Below are positions 16,197-25,300 of a DNA stretch of 41,861 bases, in pieces; position 1 is the first letter of the stretch, and each line of letters starts with the position of its first letter. The stretch comes from JBDIBB01 sp039812685. GTDB taxonomy: Bacteria > Acidobacteriota > Vicinamibacteria > Vicinamibacterales > JAFNAJ01. The stretch is from NCBI GenBank assembly GCA_039812685.1, contig JBDIBB010000023.1:1-41861 (forward strand), written 5' to 3'. The notes beneath the pieces were generated by a model. The model saw nothing but the letters and a program-made list of their open reading frames with translations, was not told the DNA's origin and made no database searches. A program made the position numbers and the translations under genes.

Positions 16197-17485
16197 GGCT
16201 GCACCTCCATGGCCATCTCGCGAATGCGGTTGAGGTATCCGACGTAGATCGGGATCGGGATGTCCGGCGAGTCGCCATCGTCGAGGAAGTGATCGAGGCG
16301 GCGGCCGGCAGTGGAGCGAATCACTTCGTTCAATCGGGGCATCTTCAGGTATTTCACCTTCCAGATCTCGAGCATCAGCGACTGGAATTCGGGCGAGAGG
16401 AAGCCGAAGCGCCCGCCGGCATGCCCGTCGAGGTAGATCGCGTCGAAGTGGCGGGCGGCGAGCGCGGCGCCGGCGGCGGCGACCGCGGGAAACGGACGGG
16501 AGAGCGCGTGGCCGCCGAAGACGACCACCAGGTGGAACACGTCGGCCAGATCGCCCCACAGCACCTTCTCGTCGGCGCCGGTGAAGCGGATCGGATCGCC
16601 GGTCGAGCGGCCGATCCGCTGCTGCGCGGCGCGGGCGAGCTCGCCGGGGGACGCCGCCCGCGCGAGCTCGGTCTGGAACCATTCGAGGCGTTCGCGCGTG
16701 AGGTTCGCCTTCAGGAACTCCACCGCGTAGGCGTTGGCGAAGTAGAAGGTCTGGTCGGAGGAGAGCGCGTCGAGCCACGGCCGCCAGTCGACGCCGCGCA
16801 GTCCGGCCAGCAGCGCCGTGACCTCGGCCACCGTGACCGACGGGTGGTACTTCACCGCCTGCCAGAAGTGCTCGGTCGAATCGTAGGTGGCGCCGAAGAG
16901 CTCGATGCCTTCGTCGATGAGGTACCAATTCGACAGCACGCGCCCCGGAATCGACGGGGACGCGCTCCAGCAGTTGAGGCTGGTCGTCCAGCGATCGCGG
17001 ACCCGCAGCAGCGCGTCGCGATAGGCCTCGGGCGTGAGCTGCCAGTGGCGGCCGCGGTAGACCAGCGGGGCGTCGCGCGTCGTCAGGCCGCGCACGGCGC
17101 GCTCGAGTTCGGCGCGCGTGTGCGTCAGCAGGACCTCCAGCGGCAGCTCGGCGTCCATCGACACGATGCGGCTCTCGACGCCGCGCCGCATCAGGCCCTC
17201 GGCATACGCCTGGCGCTCGGCGGGTGAGGGAAACGTCCAGCGGCCGGCCAGCTCGTCGACGTAGGCGAACAGGTCGGCCAGCGTGTCGAAGCGGATCAGC
17301 GCGTGGAGCGCGGGGCGCAGCAGGCGGCCCTGCGCCTCGACGCGCGTGGCCGGATCGACCAGCCGCTCGAGCGTGAGGCGCGGCGCGGCCGGCGGCGCCG
17401 GCGCGCCCTGGGCCGCCAGAGCGGGCGCGGCCAGAAGCGCCGCCACCACGGCCGACGCCGGTGTCATCTTCATCAGGTTCCTCAT
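16193..17485 (-). CDS. Exported protein with a NADAR/YbiA-like N-glycosidase signature
   Basis: The product has 430 residues with a signal peptide (about 1-25, PALAA). Residues 30-180 are helical and match nothing I know. From about 184 the sequence resembles the NADAR fold: VLSNWY at 183-188, IELFGATYDSTEHFWQAVKYHP at 194-215 (compare SNF, DG, W/Y, P-T-EHYFQAQKF in YbiA), FLKANLTRERLEWF near 257-270, and DEKVLWGD at 305-312 (compare YWGD). NADAR proteins cleave N-glycosidic bonds, for example of ribosylated pyrimidine intermediates, or remove ADP-ribose from nucleic acid. They are normally cytoplasmic and about 150-180 residues long. Here the domain carries a signal peptide, an N-terminal extension and an insert. 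It is coupled by TTGA to a nucleoside hydrolase, so it likely hydrolyses an N-riboside or ADP-ribosyl compound in the periplasm. The domain match is by eye. Confidence 0.62.
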   Translation of the reverse strand: MRNLMKMTPASAVVAALLAAPALAAQGAPAPPAAPRLTLERLVDPATRVEAQGRLLRPALHALIRFDTLADLFAYVDELAGRWTFPSPAERQAYAEGLMRRGVESRIVSMDAELPLEVLLTHTRAELERAVRGLTTRDAPLVYRGRHWQLTPEAYRDALLRVRDRWTTSLNCWSASPSIPGRVLSNWYLIDEGIELFGATYDSTEHFWQAVKYHPSVTVAEVTALLAGLRGVDWRPWLDALSSDQTFYFANAYAVEFLKANLTRERLEWFQTELARAASPGELARAAQQRIGRSTGDPIRFTGADEKVLWGDLADVFHLVVVFGGHALSRPFPAVAAAGAALAARHFDAIYLDGHAGGRFGFLSPEFQSLMLEIWKVKYLKMPRLNEVIRSTAGRRLDHFLDDGDSPDIPIPIYVGYLNRIREMAMEVQP

Positions 17486-17566
17486 CGCGGGTGTCCGCCT
17501 CCTCTCCTGCCCGGCCCGGCGTGTTCGCCGCCGGCCCTCGACTCCGATCCGCCCCGCCCCGATCGC

Positions 17567-19495
17567 CTAGAACACCGCCGGCAGCCGCTGCTGTCTCTCG
17601 AGGTCGAACAGCCCGAGATCCGTCAGCGAATACTTCCAGGGATCGCAGGTGAGGTTCATGAACGTCAGCTGGTCGGTGGGATGCCCGGCCAGCGCGGCCG
17701 CCGGGTGCAACTGGCCCGCGATCCGGTCGAGCGTGCGGATGCCGTCGGCGACCCGCGTCGGGTCGTCGTCGCTCATCAGCCCCGCGATCGGCAGCGGCAG
17801 CTCGGCCAGCACCGTCCCCCCGCTGACGATGACGTAGCCACCCTCGATTTCGGCGCAGCGGTTGGCGGCCACGGCCATGTCCTCGTCGGTGGCGCCGAGC
17901 ACGCCGAGGTTGTGGTGATCGTGGTTCACCGTCCAGGCGATGGCGCCGGTGTCGAAGCCCAGCTCCCAGAACGAGACGCCGATGCCCATGCCCCGGCCGT
18001 AGCGCTCGACGATGGCGTACTTCGTGATGCCGCGCGACAGGTCGCGCTGCACGCGTCCGTCGCGCACCGGCAGCGTCCTGGTGATGGGGCCCAGCTCGCG
18101 CGAGAAGTAGCGCGGCGGCAACACGTAGGCTCGCACCTCGCGCCGGCCCGGCGGCGCGAGGATCTCGAAATCGGAGGCGCGCAGCGCCCGTGACAGGCGG
18201 ACGCTGTGGCGCAGCGACGGATCGACGGGGCCCGCATCGAGCGGCGCCGTCAGCCTGCCGCGTTCGGCCACCACCTGTCCGCTGGCGATCACGCGCTGGA
18301 TCGCCACGCGTTGGAGGTCGGAGACGAGCAGGACATCGGCGTAGCGGCCCGGCGCCAGCACGCCGTGCAGGTGCGACACCTGCCAGTGCGCCGCGTTGTT
18401 GATCGTCGCCATCTGCCAGGCGATGACGGCCGGCACGCCGAGCGCGATGGCCGCGCGCACCTCGTGGTCGATGCCACCGCGGTCGAGCAACTCGGCCGCC
18501 GTCCGGTCGTCGACCGCGAGCCCGACGTTGCGCCAGTCGCGCAGCGGCAGGTCGAGCAGTTGCCGGATCAGATCGCCGGTGCGTTCGGTCTTCAGCTGCA
18601 GGTGGACGCCCTTGCGCAGCATGGTGAGCGCCTCGCCGATGCGCGGCGAGTGGCTCGACATCACGCCGGCGGCAATCCAGCCGTCGAGCGCGTCGAGCGG
18701 CGGGCTGCCGTGACCCGCCACCACGCGGCGGTCGTCGAGCGCGGCCTGGATCACGCCGTGCAGGCGGGCCGATCCGTCCAGGACGCGCGGCAGGTCCATC
18801 ACTTCGTCGATGCCGCGCGCCGCCTCCGGCCAGCGCTGGAAGGCGCGTGCGGCCTCGGCGTAGCCGATGTGGCCGCTGGTGGTTTCGACCGGGCTCGGCG
18901 GCGTGGCCGACGAGACGCACGGGTAGATCTTCTGCGGCAGACGGCGGCCCGCCTCGACGAAGTACTCGACGCCGGGCAGGCCGCGCGCGGCGTTCGCGAT
19001 CTCGTGCGTGCCCTCGAAGTAGGCCGTGAGCCCCTGCGGCAGCGTCACCTCCGCGTGGCGGCGCGCGCTGAGCCGGCTGCTCTCGCAGTGATAGTGGGCG
19101 TCGACGAAACCGGGCGCCAGGATCTGGCCCGTGGCGTCGATTCGCTGCGTGGCGGGGCCCGCGTGGCGGCCGACGTCGCCGACGGCGGCGATGCGATCGC
19201 CCGCGATCGCCACGCCCCAGCCCGGCAGCAGTTCGCCCGTGATGGTGTCGAGCAGCGTGCCGCCCTCGATCGTCAGGTCGGCTGGTTGCTGGCCGAGTGC
19301 CACGCGCATCACATGCAGTCTGGCGGCGATCCGCGCCTGCACCGCCTCGGGCGCCGGATCCTGCACGGCCGGACCGGCCGCCGGCGGGGCCGGCGTGGCG
19401 GAGGCGGTGCGCGGCAGCGCGGCGAAGGCCGGCGCCGCCGCGGCGGTGGAGAGAAAGCGGCGACGGCTCCATCGAGTACGACGTGATCCGCTCAT
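17567..19495 (-). CDS. ade: Tat-exported adenine deaminase
   Basis: The product has 642 residues, longer than cytoplasmic Ade (about 590) because of an N-terminal Tat signal: WSRRRFLSTAAAAP at about 10-23, then a hydrophobic stretch. The amidohydrolase core has GFVDAHYHCESS (H134, H136, E138), FEGTHEIANAARG (H164, E165), GHGSPPLDAL and SSHSPRIGEAL. The Ade-specific C-terminal half includes VNHDHHNLGVLGATDEDM and VIVSGGTVLAELPLPIAGLMSDD. Adenine deaminase converts adenine to hypoxanthine and ammonia. A Tat signal is expected for a metalloenzyme folded before export, so the reaction would take place in the periplasm, feeding the divergent AzgA permease with hypoxanthine. It is the first gene of the minus-strand arm, 81 bases before the NADAR-like gene. 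A related exported amidohydrolase activity is possible. Confidence 0.85.
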   Translation of the reverse strand: MSGSRRTRWSRRRFLSTAAAAPAFAALPRTASATPAPPAAGPAVQDPAPEAVQARIAARLHVMRVALGQQPADLTIEGGTLLDTITGELLPGWGVAIAGDRIAAVGDVGRHAGPATQRIDATGQILAPGFVDAHYHCESSRLSARRHAEVTLPQGLTAYFEGTHEIANAARGLPGVEYFVEAGRRLPQKIYPCVSSATPPSPVETTSGHIGYAEAARAFQRWPEAARGIDEVMDLPRVLDGSARLHGVIQAALDDRRVVAGHGSPPLDALDGWIAAGVMSSHSPRIGEALTMLRKGVHLQLKTERTGDLIRQLLDLPLRDWRNVGLAVDDRTAAELLDRGGIDHEVRAAIALGVPAVIAWQMATINNAAHWQVSHLHGVLAPGRYADVLLVSDLQRVAIQRVIASGQVVAERGRLTAPLDAGPVDPSLRHSVRLSRALRASDFEILAPPGRREVRAYVLPPRYFSRELGPITRTLPVRDGRVQRDLSRGITKYAIVERYGRGMGIGVSFWELGFDTGAIAWTVNHDHHNLGVLGATDEDMAVAANRCAEIEGGYVIVSGGTVLAELPLPIAGLMSDDDPTRVADGIRTLDRIAGQLHPAAALAGHPTDQLTFMNLTCDPWKYSLTDLGLFDLERQQRLPAVF

Positions 19496-19583
19496 GCGGC
19501 CCCCGGGTTCGAGGCGCGCGCCGGCGCCGGGTTCGGTGCGTCATGGCGCGGCCGGCGTCCTGGCGGCGGCGCCGCGCTTCGGG

Positions 19584-19589
19584 TACACT
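19584..19589 (+). promoter_or_regulatory. Candidate -10 box (TACACT) for the purine permease
   Basis: TACACT lies sixteen bases before the ATG at 19606, in the 110-base divergent gap to the adenine deaminase gene. The implied leader is only about nine bases. No operator resembling those at the receptor promoter is seen in this gap. Confidence 0.35.
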
Positions 19590-19605
19590 GCGCGGCCGGT
19601 TCCCG

Positions 19606-20925
19606 ATGAGACATTTCGATCTTCATGCGCGCCACACCGACGTCGCGCGCGAGATCCGCGGCGGCGTCACGACGTTCCTGACGATGGCGTACATCCTCGT
19701 CGCCAACCCCTCGATCCTCGCCTCGGCCGGGCTGCCGGTGGAGGCGACGGCGGCGGCGACGGCGGCGGCCGCCGCGCTCTGCACGCTGCTGATGGGCGTG
19801 GGCGCGAACTTCCCGCTGGCGCTGGCGCCGGGCCTGGGGCTGAACGCGGTCGTGGCCTTCCAGGTGGTGGCGCAGGCCGGGACCTGGCAGGCGGCGATGG
19901 GGCTGGTGGTGCTCAACGGCCTGGTCGTGCTCGTGCTGGTCCTGGCGGGCGTCCGCGAGTCGGTGATGACCGCGATCCCCATCGACCTGCGCCGCGCCAT
20001 CAGCGTCGGCATCGGCCTGTTCATCGCCTTCATCGGCGCCGTGAACGCGCGGCTGGTCGTCGTCCCGTCCGGATCGATCGCGGTGCTCGGGGCCAACCCG
20101 CTGGCCACCGTGCCGCCGGTGACGTACGGCGCGCTGCGCGGGGCCGAACCGCTGCTGGCGCTCGCCGGCCTGCTGGTCATCGCGTTCCTGCTCGCGCGGC
20201 GCGTGCCGGGCGCGATCGTCATCGGCATCGCGGGCGCCACGGCGGCCGGGCTGCTGCTCGGCGTCTCGCACTGGCCCGACGGCCAGTGGGTGCGGGCGCC
20301 GCAGTTCGACACCCTGTGGCAGGCCGACGTCCGCGCGGCGCTCGACCTGCGGCTCATGCCGCTGCTGCTGTCGATCGTCATGGTGGACTTCTTCGACACC
20401 ATGGGCACGGTGACGGCGATTGCCGAGACCAGCGGGCTGCACGACGAGGCGGGGCGCATCCCGCGGCTGCGCGAGATCCTCGCCATCGACGCGCTGAGCG
20501 CGGCCATCGGCGGCGCGTTCGGCGTCAGCTCGGTCACGTCGTACGTGGAATCGGCGGCCGGCGCCGCCGAGGGCGCGCGAACGGGCCTGCACAACGTGGT
20601 GGTCGCCGCGCTGTTCACGGCCTGCATCTTCGCGGCGCCGCTGGCGGCCATCGTGCCCGCGGCGGCCAGCGCCCCGGCGCTGATCGTCGTCGGCTTCCTG
20701 ATGTGCCAGCAGATCGTCCGCATGGACTTCACGTCGCTGGAAACCGCGATCCCCGCCTTCCTGATCTTCGTGATGACGCCGCTCACCTTCTCCATCTCCC
20801 ACGGGATCGGGTACGGGTTCGTCGCCTACGTGGCGATCAAGCTGCTGCGCGGGCACGCGCGCGACGTGCAGCCGATGATGTACGCGGCTGCGGCCCTCTT
20901 CCTCGCCTATTTCTGGCTCGCGTGA
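19606..20925 (+). CDS. AzgA-type purine (hypoxanthine/guanine) permease
   Basis: The product has 439 residues and twelve or more predicted membrane segments. AzgA/PbuG signatures are clear: EIRGGVTTFLTMAYILVANP at the start, FPLALAPGLGLNAVVAF near 75, VDFFDTMGTVTAIAETSGL near 262, and FGVSSVTSYVESAAGAAEGARTGL near 305-328. These proton symporters import hypoxanthine, guanine or adenine across the inner membrane. The start ATG was chosen over upstream frames because RHFDLHARHTDVAREIRGG matches the family N-terminus. Divergent from the exported adenine deaminase, it would take up the hypoxanthine that enzyme makes. Its last 19 bases overlap the 3' end of the convergent LacI gene. Confidence 0.92.
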   Translation: MRHFDLHARHTDVAREIRGGVTTFLTMAYILVANPSILASAGLPVEATAAATAAAAALCTLLMGVGANFPLALAPGLGLNAVVAFQVVAQAGTWQAAMGLVVLNGLVVLVLVLAGVRESVMTAIPIDLRRAISVGIGLFIAFIGAVNARLVVVPSGSIAVLGANPLATVPPVTYGALRGAEPLLALAGLLVIAFLLARRVPGAIVIGIAGATAAGLLLGVSHWPDGQWVRAPQFDTLWQADVRAALDLRLMPLLLSIVMVDFFDTMGTVTAIAETSGLHDEAGRIPRLREILAIDALSAAIGGAFGVSSVTSYVESAAGAAEGARTGLHNVVVAALFTACIFAAPLAAIVPAAASAPALIVVGFLMCQQIVRMDFTSLETAIPAFLIFVMTPLTFSISHGIGYGFVAYVAIKLLRGHARDVQPMMYAAAALFLAYFWLA

Positions 20926-22007
20926 TCGCCTGATCTCCCTCCGGCGGCCGGCCGCAGCGCCTCGCCGCACGACGCCCGGACGACGAGCGTCGTCTCCAGG
21001 ATCACGTGCCGGACGGCGCGCGCCGGTTGCGCGATCCGGTTCAGCAGCAGGTCGGCGGCCGTCGCGCCGATCTCCTGCGCCGGCTGGCTGACGGCGGTCA
21101 GCGGCGGATTCAGCGAGGTCGCCCACGGGATGTCGTCGAAGCCCACCAGCGCCACGTCGCCCGGGATGCGGATGCCGGCCTCGTGCAGCGCGCGGTAGGC
21201 GCCGAGCGTCATCAGGTTGTTGGCGACGAACACGGCGGTCGGCCGCCGCGGCAGCGCCATCAGCGCGCGCATGCCATCGTAGCCCCCCTCTTCACGGAAG
21301 TCGCCGCGGACGACGAGTTCGGGCCGCGGCGTGAGCCTCGCGACGCCCAGCGCCTGCTGGTAGCCCAGTTCGCGTTCCCGCGCCGTGCTGTGGCGTGAGG
21401 GCCCGCCCAGCAGCGCCACGTCGCGGTGGCCGAGCGAGAGCAGGCGGGCCACGCCGGTGCGCGCGCCCATGACGTTGTCGACCGTGACCAGATCGGCGTG
21501 GTGGTTGGTGGGCAGCCGGTCGACCGCCACCGTGTGCAGCGGCGGCGCGAGCACCTGCTGGTAGGTGCCGCGCGCGGGGTTGAGCGGCACGAAGATCAGG
21601 CCGGCGATGCCCTCCGCCTTGAGCGTCTCGATCGTGCGCAGTTCGCGCGCCGGGTTCTCGTCGGCGTTGCCGAGCAGCAGGGTGAAGCCGGCGGCCTGCA
21701 GCACGCTGTCGATACCCCGGACCACGGCGGTGAAGAACGGGTTCTGGAGGTCGGGGATGACGACGCCAATCGCCTGGCTGGTGCCGACGCGCAGGGTGCG
21801 CGCGGCGCGGCTCGGGCGGTAGTGCAGCGTGCGGGCGGCCTCCTGCACTCTCTGGCGCAGGTCGTCGCTCACCGCGGCGGGGTCGGCGAAGGCGCGCGAC
21901 ACGGTGGCAATCGACACCCCGGCGCGCTCGGCCACCTTCTGGATGGTGGCGGCGCGGCCGGTAGTGGCCGGCCGCGCCGCGGGCGCGCGTTTACCTGCCG
22001 GGGTCAC
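20907..22007 (-). CDS. LacI-family transcriptional repressor of the nucleoside/ribose locus
   Basis: The product has 366 residues with a GTG start at 22007. A basic leader of about 20 residues precedes the helix-turn-helix and hinge, ATIQKVAERAGVSIATVSRAF through HYRPSRAARTLR (about 20-70). The effector domain is the periplasmic-binding type (IGVVIPDLQNPFFTAVVRGID near 78, GHRDVALLGGPS near 190, VALVGFDDIPWAT near 303). It is most like RbsR/PurR-type members, which bind sugars or purines. It lies between the two arms and diverges from the receptor, whose promoter carries two LacI-type dyads, so it should repress that arm and itself. The inducer is probably ribose, a ribose phosphate or a purine. 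The 3' end overlaps the purine permease by 19 bases. Confidence 0.9.
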   Translation of the reverse strand: MTPAGKRAPAARPATTGRAATIQKVAERAGVSIATVSRAFADPAAVSDDLRQRVQEAARTLHYRPSRAARTLRVGTSQAIGVVIPDLQNPFFTAVVRGIDSVLQAAGFTLLLGNADENPARELRTIETLKAEGIAGLIFVPLNPARGTYQQVLAPPLHTVAVDRLPTNHHADLVTVDNVMGARTGVARLLSLGHRDVALLGGPSRHSTARERELGYQQALGVARLTPRPELVVRGDFREEGGYDGMRALMALPRRPTAVFVANNLMTLGAYRALHEAGIRIPGDVALVGFDDIPWATSLNPPLTAVSQPAQEIGATAADLLLNRIAQPARAVRHVILETTLVVRASCGEALRPAAGGRSGDHASQK

Positions 22008-22055
22008 GGGGTCGGGGCCTCGTTTCGCGATCGCGTCGTGCGATTCACTAAAGTC

Positions 22056-22084
22056 TTGACAGCCAGCGTGTCGCGTGGTCTAGT
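22056..22084 (+). promoter_or_regulatory. Sigma70-type promoter for the receptor operon
   Basis: A perfect TTGACA at 22056-22061 is followed by a 17-base spacer and TCTAGT at 22079-22084 (four of six matches). The predicted transcript start, near 22091, falls inside the first LacI-type dyad. Confidence 0.6.
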
Positions 22085-22085
22085 C

Positions 22086-22100
22086 TGCATATCGTTTACA
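22086..22100. promoter_or_regulatory. LacI-type operator candidate at the transcript start
   Basis: TGCATATCGTTTACA is an imperfect dyad around a central CG at 22093-22094, the pattern favoured by LacI-family proteins. It overlaps the predicted transcript start, where a bound repressor would block initiation. Confidence 0.5.
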
Positions 22101-22160
22101 GGAACGCGGCTCATCTTACGGGCAAACTGGAAGAAACAACAGGAAATTTCGCTGACCTCT

Positions 22161-22178
22161 GCTGAAAACGTTATCAGC
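22161..22178. promoter_or_regulatory. LacI-type operator dyad
   Basis: GCTGAAAACGTTATCAGC is an 18-base dyad with only one mismatched pair around a central CG, very close to typical LacI/PurR/RbsR operators. It lies about 70 bases downstream of the predicted transcript start, so it could act as a roadblock or as the second site for a looped repressor together with 22086-22100. Confidence 0.68.
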
Positions 22179-22334
22179 AGGAGCTCGACAGGCGACCTGG
22201 CGAGACTGTGGATCTGGTGCCAGCGGCCCCGACGATCCCGATGAGGCGTCGGGCGCGCCGGCCAGACCGCGACGGCTCACGGCACGCGCACCCGATTCAG
22301 CGTGGCACGCGAGCCCATAGCAGGCAGGTGGGGC

Positions 22335-25300
22335 ATGAAGCTACCGTGGTTGCGCGTACCGACCGTTGTCCTCGCCGTGGCGTGGTTCGCCGCGGCGCCC
22401 GTTTCCGCCCAGTCGGTGGGTTCCATCTCGGGTACCGTCATGGATGCCCAGCGCGGAGGGATCCCCGGCGCCGTCGTCACCGCCCGCAACGAGGGCACGA
22501 GCGCCGTGCGTGAGGTCGTCACCGACGCGGTGGGACGCTACACGATGCCCCTGCTGCCCATCGGCAGCTACACCGTCACGGCCACGATGGACGGCTTCCA
22601 GCAGCAGGAGCGGAGTCGCATCGTCCTCGAGGTGCAGGCGAGCCTGACGCTCGACTTCATCCTGCAGATCTCCGGCCTGACGGCCGAGGTCACCGTCACC
22701 AGCGAGGCCGCCCAGGTGCAGCTGCAGCGCAGCGACGCCAACCTCGGGCAGCTCATCAACGCCCAGCAGGTGGCCGAGCTGCCGCTCAACGGCCGCAACT
22801 TCGTGCAGCTGGCGCTGCTCGGTCCCGGCACCACGACCGGGCGTGCGGGCAGCTTCCTCGCCCAGGGCCCCAGCAGCGAGGTCTCCTACCGCGGGACGAT
22901 GTCGGTGTCGGCGCAGGGCATGCGTGAGAACGCCAACGACTGGCTCTACGACGGCGTCGACGACAACGAGCTCACGGCCGGCGGCGTCGGCATCCTGCCC
23001 AACGTCGACTCCATCCGCGAGTTCAAGGTGCTCACGCACAACTACCAGGCGCAGTACGGCAGCCGCGGCGGCACCACGATCCTCGTCAGCAGCAAGTCGG
23101 GCGAGAACGCCTTCAAGGGCTCGGTGTTCGGGTTCCTCCGCAACGACGCGCTCGACGCGCGGAATTTCTTCGACGGCGCGCAGAAGCGGCCGTGGGAGCA
23201 GTACACCTACGGCGCGTCGCTGGGCGGTCCGATCCGGCGCGACAAGACCTTCTTCTTCGCCGCCTTCCAGGGCAACAACATCGAGGAGGGCCTCACGCGC
23301 CGGCTCACCGTGCCGACCGCGCTCATGCACCAGGGCATCTTCACCGAGGCGTTCCCCGGGGCGCCGGCGGCGACCATCTACGATCCCGCCACCACCCGCG
23401 TGGATCCGGCCACCGGTCAGCTGGTGCGCGATCCGTTCCCGAACAACACGATCCCGGCCAACCGCATCGACCCGATCGGCAAGGCGCTGCTCGACCTGCT
23501 GCCGCTGCCGACCTTCAGCGATCGCCTCACCGGCAACTACCTGTCGAACCCGGTGAAGACCCTCGACGACTACGAGGGCGACGTCCGCGTCGATCACAAC
23601 ATCAACAACGACAACCGGGTCTTCCTGCGCTTCAGCATCGAGGAAGCGGAGCAGTATCTGCCGACCGGCCTGCCGGGCTTCGGCGCCACGGGCAGCTTCG
23701 CGAGCAACCAGACGTTCGAGACCAGCGCCCGTAACCTCGCGCTGTCCTACACGAAGGTCTTCGGCAACAGCATCGTCAACCAGGCGACGGCCGGCTACAA
23801 CCGGGTCTTCAACTACATCACCTCGTACGGCTACAAGTCGAACAAGTCGCGTGAACTCGGCATTCCCGGCGCCAACCTGGGCACCGACGAGACCTCCTCG
23901 CTCACGCGCGCGACCATCCAGAACTTCGTCGGCTTCGGCGACCGCGGGTTCTCGCCGTTCCAGGGCGGCACCAACGTCTTCCACTACACGAACACGACCA
24001 CCGTCGTGAGGGGCTCGCACAACCTGAACATGGGCGGCACCTTCCGCGCGATGCAGCTGAACCAGCTCGGCGACAACGCGCTGGCCGGCTGGTTCTCCTT
24101 CACGCGGCTCTTCACGGCCGGCTACACGCCGGCCGGCACGCTCAACGCCAGCACCGGCAGCGCCGTCGCGAGCCTGCTGCTCGGCCTGCCAGCCTCCGGC
24201 GGCCGCAGCGATCAGCTCCAGGGCTCGGTCAAGGGGCGCCGCTGGAAGGAGTATCGCGGGTTCATCGACGACACCTGGCGCCTGAACAACTCGCTCACGC
24301 TCACGCTGGGCGTCGCCTACATGGTCACCACGCCGCAGACCGAGGCCAAGGGCCGCTACAGCAACATCGACTTCCACACCGGCGAGGTGTTCGTCGGCGG
24401 CACCGTGGGCGTGAAGACCGACTGGAGCAACATCCAGCCGCGCATCGGCTTCGCGTGGACGCCCGGTGAGAACGCCGCCACGGTCGTGCGCGGCGGCTAC
24501 GGCATCTACCACGACGTGTCGGCGGTTGGCGGCGCGCCAGGGCCTTGGCAGAACCCGCCCTTCGCCAACACCTACGCGTTCACCAGCAACAACGTCACGC
24601 CGGTGCGCACGCTGGCCACGGGCTTCCCCGACAACAGCCAGCCCACCGATCCCACGAACTACCGCGGCGCCTGGACGGCCGTCGATCCCAACGCCAAGCA
24701 GGGGCGCATCCAGCAGTGGAGCGTGAACGTGGAACGCCAGCTGCCGTGGAACACCGTCGCGAGCCTCGCCTACGCCGGCACCTATGCCGATCGCCTGTTC
24801 GACAAGGGGCGCAACATGAACACCGCGACGCCGGGGCCCGGCTTCAACCCGCCCGAGCGTCGTCCGTTCCCGAACACAGACGCGATTTCCACCGACGTGT
24901 CGCGCGGATGGATGTCGTACCACTCGATGCAGGCGAGGGTGGAGCGGCGCACGAGCGGCGGGTTCTATCTCCTCGGGGCCTACACGTGGTCGAAGGCGCT
25001 GACCAACGGCGTGGCGGGCTTCGGCGGCGACCCGGGCATCATCTACTACCCCGTCGCCTCCGACGATCTCAACAAGGCGTCCTCGAACACCGACCTGCGG
25101 CACAACTTCACGGCCAGCGTCCTCTACGACATCCCGATGGGCAGCGGCCGGAAGTTCCTCAGCAACGCGACCGGCCTCACGCAGGCCGTGCTCGGCGGGT
25201 GGAGCATCAACGGCATCTTCGTCGCCCACAGCGGCTACCCGCTCGGTATGACCATGTCGACCAACCAGGCGGGCACGTCCTTCGGCAACCGGCCCAACCG

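Larger units (their letters stand above)
22008..22334. other. 327-base control region between the LacI gene and the receptor gene
   Basis: This region is visibly richer in A+T than the rest of the window, especially 22030-22180. It holds a plus-strand promoter (22056-22084) and two LacI-type dyads (22086-22100 and 22161-22178). From 22180 to 22334 the sequence returns to high G+C and would form a leader of about 240 bases, in which I see no riboswitch I can name. Confidence 0.6.

Noticed and set aside
14004..16247. A plus-strand open frame of about 747 codons
   Set aside because: It is antisense to the two nucleoside hydrolases, has no recognisable domain and has the skewed composition of shadow frames.
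12883..16278. A minus-strand frame of about 1131 codons
   Set aside because: Only the final 312 codons match ribokinase; the rest is an out-of-frame reading of the two hydrolase genes.
15087..19544. A single minus-strand frame of about 1485 codons that might suggest a giant fusion
   Set aside because: Only its last 369 codons are real (the nucleoside hydrolase from the TTG at 16196). Upstream it reads the NADAR-like and deaminase genes in the wrong frame.
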